Shown here: positions 58,071-64,000 of the stretch, one piece after another
Numbering within the stretch: the stretch's first letter is position 1
How the letters are laid out: each line of letters opens with the position of its first letter
Translations under genes and position numbers: made by a program
The notes under the pieces: model-generated
What the model was told of the DNA's origin: nothing
Databases searched by the model: none
The model's input: only the letters and a program-made list of their open reading frames with translations
Assembly (NCBI RefSeq): GCF_019175385.1
Contig: NC_083339.1
Coordinates: forward strand, 47,044,074-47,108,073
Length of the DNA stretch: 64,000 nt
Source of the DNA: Lycium barbarum
Taxonomy: Eukaryota; Streptophyta; Magnoliopsida; Solanales; Solanaceae
Reading direction: 5' to 3'

Positions 58071-59984
58071 TGTTACACCTCGGAAAATTTTCCTTGAGCA
58101 TACAACGAATAGACCAGTGAAGAGTATGAGTGTATGATGTTTTACTATGAAGGGAATGACTACCCATGAGTTTTGAAAACGCGAAGGATGCAGATTTGCA
58201 TTTCGGCCCAGTGGTCGTAAAACAGAATACGGCCCGTAAAGTGATTTACCGACCGTAAAGTGCCATCGTCTTCCAACTATCAAAACTTCAACTTTCTGTC
58301 AAATGTTGAAATGGCAAAATACGACTCAGAATACGGACCGTAAATTGAAATACGACCCGTAAACTGTGACCGTAAACCACCATGACCTACAAAAAACCTT
58401 TCTGTTTCTGATATGCTTAAATACGGTCATGAAGGACGGACCGTAAACCACAATATGGCCCGTAAAACTGGGTTTACGGCCACTGTACACCCTGACTACT
58501 GTTCACAAAAATCAGATTTTTAAGTTAAGTATAAGGGACCCCAAGCTCATTTTATTTCATTTCTCATCTTCACAATTCAAGAACCCTCTAGAATACTCCA
58601 AAACACCTCATCCACAAGCATTCAAGAGAATCAAAGGAAAATCAAAATCAACAACACCAAAACCATGAAATCAAGAGTGTGAAACCTATCAAAGTTCATC
58701 TACACCAAGAAATATCAAAGGAAATGAAATAGGGTTTTTGGTATAGTAGAGTATTGATACTCAAGGCTCGTTCCTACAACATCTAAGGTAAGTTTGATGA
58801 CTTTCTCATGATGATTGAAGTATTTATACATTGAAACACTTGGATTATAGAAGAGTGTAGTAAATGGGTCATAAAATGTGAATAGTGTCATAGTTGAATG
58901 ATAGTTGGATTGAATTATGAATGTTGATGAGTTGGGAGTATAAATATGTTATAAATGACGTGTAGACCATAAAATAGGTATGATGTATGAGAAAATGTGA
59001 TGAAGGCTAAAACCCATAAATGTGGAGAAATTGGAGAAAAATGGTGGAATGTGGTAAATGTAGATAAATGACGATTGTTGATACGATATTGTGAGTGTTG
59101 TTGTGAATGTTTGGTAGTTGAAATGAATATTGGGAAAAGTATAAGAAACAAAGGAAATGCTTCCCAATTTAACCTAGAAAATAGTCACGCGTTCTTATAG
59201 TCGATTAACTGACGTTGATGCAAATTCTCTTGAAGGTAAAGACGCGAATATTGAAGAAAAACAATCAAGCGGTAGAATAGCTAAAGGAAAAGGTATGTAA
59301 GGCTAGTCCTTTCTTTCCATGGCATGAATCCTATGAAACGATATTATTTCCCCTACATTTCCATGGCTTCTTTATATTTCAGAACCAAGAGCCTATGTTC
59401 ATGGATAATCACGGGAGATAAGGATAAGAGACATGTTACGAGCACAATAACGGAGACGATAAGCTTAAGACTAAAGATTTTAGAGTTCATGGTATAATGT
59501 TTAAACAAAGCTAAAGACATTAACTACGATCTATTGGTAATGCTTGATGTATACACTCACCTTATATGCTAATTCCTTCAAGGTGAGGCGGAATACCTAT
59601 GAATACTCCATAATATACTCAGGGGTTCTCGACCTTACGTCACCCCGACATTGTTATAGATTGTTCATAAGCCTCAATGCATGTCCTATGACCAATGTTT
59701 CGAGAAACTACGAGACTATGTTCATAAAGGATTTCATGTGAGATAAAGGTAAGAGATACGCTATAGAAATGATAATGGAAATGATGAGCTTAAGCCCAAA
59801 GATTATAAAGACTATCATATGATATTTATACGAAATTCATGCTACGAATATGATGTGATTTTCATATATTGTCTTTAAATTTAAATGTGTGCATTAATGA
59901 AAGGTTACGATAAGCTTATAAGATGTATGTGATGGCAATGATAATGATGAGATATATTGATCCTTGTATGATGCATGAGATATG

Positions 59985-60120
59985 GTCGAGCCACTACGTG
60001 GCCGAATATGGAAGATATGTATGTGATATTGTCGAGCCACTACGTGGCCGAATACGGATACTGTCGAGCCACCACGTGGCCAAATACGGATATTGTCGAG
60101 CCCTACGTGGCCGAACACGA
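59985..60120 (+). repeat. ACGTGG-bearing tandem repeat in E7 LTR
   Basis: Four units begin GTCGAGCC at 59985, 60031, 60063 and 60095 (spacings 46, 32, 32), each with ACGTGGCC; the third reads CCACGTGGCC, a full G-box. Confidence 0.85.
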
Positions 60121-60316
60121 ATAATGTTTTATGTGTATGAGAAGCTACGGCACTACGATGATTAATTATATGACATGATGATGTGTACGCTATGATGGTT
60201 CATGTACGACGATTATGTATATGTGATATATGTATGAAATGTATTCATCCTTAAAGGTCGTGCAGGTTTTGCCTTCACCTCAGGACTTATGATTTCTCTA
60301 TTATGTTTGTTTCATT

Positions 60317-60389
60317 CATGTCTTACATACTCAGTACAATATTCGTACTGACGTCCGTTTTCTTTGGACGCTGTGTTCATGCCCACAGG
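60317..60389 (+). other. Three-hairpin RNA block, E7 LTR copy
   Basis: CAGTAC-AATATTC-GTACTG, CGTCC-GTTTTCTTT-GGACG, CTGTG-TTCATGCC-CACAG. The second and third stems differ from E3 (CCCCC/GGGGG, CTGCG/CGCAG) on both sides, keeping the pairing. Confidence 0.7.
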
Positions 60390-60821
60390 TAGACAGGGAG
60401 ACGGCGCAGACCTTTAGGAGCTATCAGCAGATTTGCAGAAGCACTCCATTATTCCGGAGGATCTAATCGGGTTTATACTTTTGTGTATATATATATGTAT
60501 AAGTATTTTGGGCACGACGGGGTCTTGTCCCGTCCATATGTCTAATACTCTAGTAGAGGCTCGTAGATACGTATGTGTGGGTTATATGGTCTCACAAGGT
60601 CACTACTGTATATATGTAGATATGTGTACATTATCTTTTGATAACCAAAGGGCTTATGTATATAGAAGTATTTATGTTCTTTAATGAAAATGATTTTCTT
60701 ATGATTATGAGATTATGAACGAAAAAGGAGGCTCAATGAGTATGATGAGTAGTAGAACGAGCGGTGCTCGGTGATCAGCCCCGGGTACCCGTCACGGCCC
60801 CTAGCTGGGTCGTGACAAAAG

Positions 60822-60835
60822 TGGTATCAGAGCAG
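60822..60835 (+). other. E7 primer binding site (initiator Met tRNA)
   Basis: TGGTATCAGAGCAG, four bases after the LTR end. Confidence 0.93.
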
Positions 60836-61022
60836 TTTAGTCCCAGGAAGTGTCTACGAGCTGTGTCTAGTAGAGTCTCGTTTATGGTGTGTTGCGCGCC
60901 ACATCAATAAACAAGGGGCTACAGGGCATTTAGGAAAAATGACCATCTTTCTTCTTATGAGATCGTGCGATTGAGCCGTGTATAAGATTTTATCCTCCTT
61001 AATAGTGTGTTGTGATTTTAGA

Positions 61023-62452
61023 ATGTCGCCAACGGAAAAGCTACAGCCGCCCAGAAGGGCAAGACTACGGCAAAGAGGCGGGTAGAAAGACAGCCTCCGA
61101 TGTATGTAGAAGAGGGCAAGTCACATAATGAAGACTTATCTAATACTTCCTCTACCCCACCTAATGTGGGAGAACAAGGAGGAGCTCTAGCTCCAATTCC
61201 TCCCCCGGTTGCTTCGGGTCAACAAGTGACCGAGGCTATCCGCTTATTGACACAGCTAGTTACCGCCCAGGCACAGCCACAGGGTTTGGGTTCAAGTGAC
61301 AGGGCCGTTAGTACTAGAGCCCGCGATTTTATGACTTTAAATCCTTCGGAGTTCTTTGGGTCAAAGCCGAACGAAGACCCGCAAGGCTTCATTGATGAGA
61401 TGTTGAGGACATTGAAGATTATCCATGCCTCCGAGACTGAATCCATGGAGTTAGCATCTTACAGACTCCGGGACGTGGTAGTCTTATGGTATAATAATTG
61501 GGTATTATCAAGAGGAGAGAATGCGCCTCCTCCGGTTTGGCAAGAATTTGTAGATGCCTTCGTCCGCCACTACTTCCTACCCGAGGTCCGCCGAGCTAGA
61601 GCGGATAGGTTCATAAATCTGAAACAAGGAAATATGAGTGCTTGGGAGTATAGCCTTCAATTCAATTCGTTGGCTAGATATGCCGCGGCTATGGTGGCCG
61701 ATATGGGAGATAGAGTGCATAGGTTTGTGAGTGGCCTAGGGCCACATTTGTTTAAGGATTGCTTAATGGATTCATTGCAAGACGGGATGGATATCTCCCG
61801 CATTCAAGTCCATGCTCAAAATCTAGAAGAGCAACGACATCTGCAAAGGGGCGAGCATGATATGGATGAGGGACCAAGTAAGAGGGCCAGATCCATAGGT
61901 GCTGATAGCGACCATAGAAGGGGATCAAGGCAGACGTATTCTAGGCACTCAGGTCGGTCGGTGACTAGTATACCTCCACGAGTTGCAGACCAGGGGTCCG
62001 ACTTCTCTAGTCATCCCAGACCGGATCAGAGTTTCACCGAGTCAGGCTCTCGGTATAGGAGTGATTCAGGCCAGAGGAGATCATCTATACCACAATTTAC
62101 CCAGTGCGGTAAGCTACATTGGGGACCATGCCGATTGGGCTCGGATGTTTGTTATGTTTGCGGCCAGTCAGGTCACATTATGAGAGAGTGCCCATTTCGA
62201 GGCGGTAGGCACGCAGTTCAGCCCGTAGGATCAGCGGCTGGTTCTTCTTCGGTGCGCCCGGGAGGGCAAACTTCCCCGGTTCCGACAGGGAAAGGTAGAG
62301 GCAAAGGGGGAGCAACTACTTCAGGTGCCACTCAGCCCCGTATATATGCTTTAGCTGAGCGACAGGATCCAGAGTCATTTCCCGATGCCGTCACAGGTAC
62401 ATCTGTACCTTTGATAATGTGTGAAAGGAGAAATAAATATTTATCATATTAA
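61023..62452 (+). CDS. E7 Gag
   Basis: The natural start is probably the ATG at 61023, whose downstream homologue (KATAAQKGK) is one base out of frame here; the long open frame begins at the Met at 61100 (450 codons). Blocks: [108 protein letters not shown]. Then a basic Ser-rich linker, an incomplete Cys/His cluster (QCGKLHWGPC), a CCHC knuckle CYVCGQSGHIMREC and a Gly-rich tail. Protease would follow RIYALAERQD..TGT, but the frame ends in unrelated residues. The best preserved Gag after E3; it could be a working RNA-binding protein. Confidence 0.88.
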
Positions 62453-63172
62453 ACAAGTATGAATTGAGAGGTTTTGTGCTATGTAGCGACGGTAATCGGT
62501 AAAGTACGATATGTGGTGTTAGCAGTTTATATATATATCCTTGAGGATAGTATTGATCCACCACTGGTAATCTATACGAAATACCTTTAGAAATACTACC
62601 GATAAGACTTAAAGGGGATTGTGAGGACGATGCTACACAGGCTTTAAGGAAGTAGGGTGTGAAGGGTAGAACCTCCAAGATAGCAGTTGCTAAAGAATAG
62701 AGAAAAGACAGGGTCAGTTAGAAAGAAGTAAGAGAGTGACATGCGCTACCGAGCAAGTTAGTTATTGATGAAAGCTTCCTTATCGTGCAGACTATATTGT
62801 TAATATATATTTTATGAAGATGTGAGTGTGAGGAAAATATCCGAGACATGAGTTATAGCACTTTAGAAGTTACCATTACAGGATTATTGAGTTAGTAGTA
62901 CGAGGCTACATAATCAATAAAGGACATGAGAGATGTCCTAGAAGAATTTACTGTATGATGAAAAGGGAATGGGAAAGATGTAAGTTAAGAACCAAGCTTG
63001 AAAAAGGTATGTACGTTTTCTTTTCATGCTTTTGGGTCGTGTGTGACCATAGATATGTTGCCATTATGTTGTGGCCTTGTGAGGCAATGATATTATGGGT
63101 TGTTGTGACAGGGTGGTAGTACCATATTACAGGGGAAACTCTGGCGAATTTTTCGTAGAATCCCGAGTGATT
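62453..63172 (+). other. E7 3' interior, non-coding
   Basis: No pol. The last ~160 bases match the block before the E5 PPT. The rest is purine-rich with dense stops. Confidence 0.65.
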
Positions 63173-63209
63173 AACATTCGAGGACGAATGTTCAAAAAGG
63201 GGGGAAGAA
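63173..63209 (+). other. E7 pre-PPT hairpin and polypurine tract
   Basis: AACATTCG-AGGA-CGAATGTT (63173-63192), a perfect 8-bp stem, then AAAAAGGGGGGAAGAA and the LTR start at 63210. Confidence 0.92.
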
Positions 63210-63409
63210 TGTTACACCTCGGAAAATTTTTTGTGAGCATACAACGAATAGACCAACGAAGAGTATGACTGTAAGATGTTTTACTAAGAAGGGAATGACT
63301 ACCCATGAGTTTTGAAAACGCGAAGGTTACAGATTTGCGTTTCGGCCCAGTGGTCGTAAAACAGATACGGCCCGTAAAGTGCCATCGTCTTCCAACTATC
63401 AAAACTTCA
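63210..63409 (+). repeat. E7 3' LTR, first 200 bases
   Basis: Matches 58071-58283. It lacks a 20-bp stretch carrying one CCGTAAAGTG unit. E8 interrupts it; CTTCA (63405-63409) is the likely E8 target duplication. Confidence 0.9.
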
Positions 63410-64000
63410 TGTCATGGCCCATCCCCGTAGGCCGTGACTAGTGCCCGAACTGGGCACCCCTACACGCTCATTTACCAAATTCAGCGTACAGACGACTCGT
63501 ATATAAATGAATATCAGACATGGCTCCACACTGGTGCCTACAACCATATATACTGCATAGAAGCCGACAAGGCTATCATACTATACATAACGTACCAAAG
63601 CATACATACACGCGGCCAATAGGGCTGCCACAGCGGATGGGCCGCCCAAACGCAATTCACACAACGCGTCCAAACAAAACTGTACATTACCCACGTCTAT
63701 GTCTACAGACCTCTAATACGGAACAACAGAATCAGATGGCGGGACAGGGCCCCGCCGTACCCTGAATAAACATAAACATATACATCGGAAGAGTATGTAC
63801 CCAAAATGTCGGCTCCGGAACAAAGGGAGCACTCCGAACCGCAAAAGGGAAATCCTACGCCAGTGGGTCACCAAAACGTGAATCTGTTCCTGCGGGCATG
63901 AAACGCAGCCCCCGGAGAAAGGGGGTCAGTACGAAAGATGTACTGAGTATGCAAAGCATGAAGTACAGAAAACGAAGACATAACCGAAGTAAAATGTACA
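63410..64000 (-). repeat. E8 LTR (partial, runs off right edge)
   Basis: Begins TGTCATGGCCC on plus, the U5 end of a minus-strand LTR of the E3/E4 type (GTGACTAGTGCCCG). Contains the GGCGGG/CCCGCC stem (63738-63756) and a complete three-hairpin region (63890-63960). Confidence 0.82.

Larger units (their letters stand above)
58071..60817 (+). repeat. E7 5' LTR (2747 bp)
   Basis: TGTTACACC to GTCGTGACA. U3 carries about ten CGG(C/A)CCGTAAA-type units (58205-58485), then TATAAGGGACC (about 58530). AAGGTAAGT and AAGGTATGTAAGGCTAG donor-like sites lie at about 58793 and 59288-59307, a 32-bp repeat at 59985-60120, and the three-hairpin region at 60317-60389. Confidence 0.9.
58071..63409 (+). mobile_element. 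E7: gag-only Tekay-related element, 3' LTR interrupted by E8
   Basis: 5' LTR 58071-60817, iMet primer site, leader, gag, non-coding 3' part, perfect pre-PPT hairpin, PPT, and the first 200 bases of the 3' LTR. The interior is only 2.4 kb and pol is absent. GTGGA precedes the 5' LTR; its second copy would be beyond the window. Confidence 0.88.

Noticed and set aside
1..64000. Endogenous pararetrovirus or host gene fragments
   Set aside because: No movement protein, coat protein or plant-virus RT block was seen; every recognisable protein fits Ty3/Gypsy Tekay or Tat/Ogre elements.

Overview
The window looks like nuclear DNA of a flowering plant. It consists of nested LTR retrotransposons of the Ty3/Gypsy superfamily (Tekay-type chromoviruses and one Tat/Ogre element), and I recognise no host gene, tRNA, rRNA, CRISPR array or bacterial operon. 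The Tekay families with 2.4-3.3 kb LTRs ending ...GTCGTGACA, and an initiator-Met primer site, resemble Solanaceae repeats; this family-level guess comes from recollection and is tentative.

Layout (E-numbers are mine). E0 is an old Tat/Ogre element, now in pieces: minus-strand parts at 45913-47686, 28509-29384 and 7154-8811, and a plus-strand part at 50360-52833. Into it went E1 (1-7153, minus, 3' LTR running off the left edge), E2 (8812-28508, minus, gag only) and E5 (29385-45912, plus). E3 (13510-24421, minus, a Tekay with gag, protease, RT, RNase H, integrase and chromodomain) sits inside the gag of E2. E4 (31923-41292, minus, non-coding, LARD-like) sits inside E5. To the right are a truncated E4-family copy (52834-58070, minus), E7 (58071-63409, plus, gag only) and the start of E8 (63410-64000, minus). 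The nesting is supported by 5-bp target duplications (ATATT for E3, GAAGG for E4, AATAT for E5, CGATC for E1), polypurine tracts, primer sites, and host reading frames that continue on the far side of the inserts.

Three observations stand out. (1) The E1 target duplication and the two halves of the E0 gag lie on opposite strands about 43 kb apart, each joined to an LTR of the same family. This is the signature of an inversion between inverted LTRs. (2) E5 begins, flush with its target duplication, with an inverted copy of its own U5 end instead of a 5' LTR, suggesting self-primed cDNA that was nevertheless integrated. (3) All LTR families here share the same ordered set of short blocks, including three adjacent stem-loops with compensatory base changes, and the PBS-gag leader carries a further conserved hairpin. 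These are candidate undescribed cis-acting RNA structures.

Nothing here looks autonomous. E3 comes closest, but its pol has five disabling lesions and its primer site is deleted. E1, E2, E4, E5 and E7 lack most or all of pol and must have moved, if they did so in this state, with proteins from relatives.
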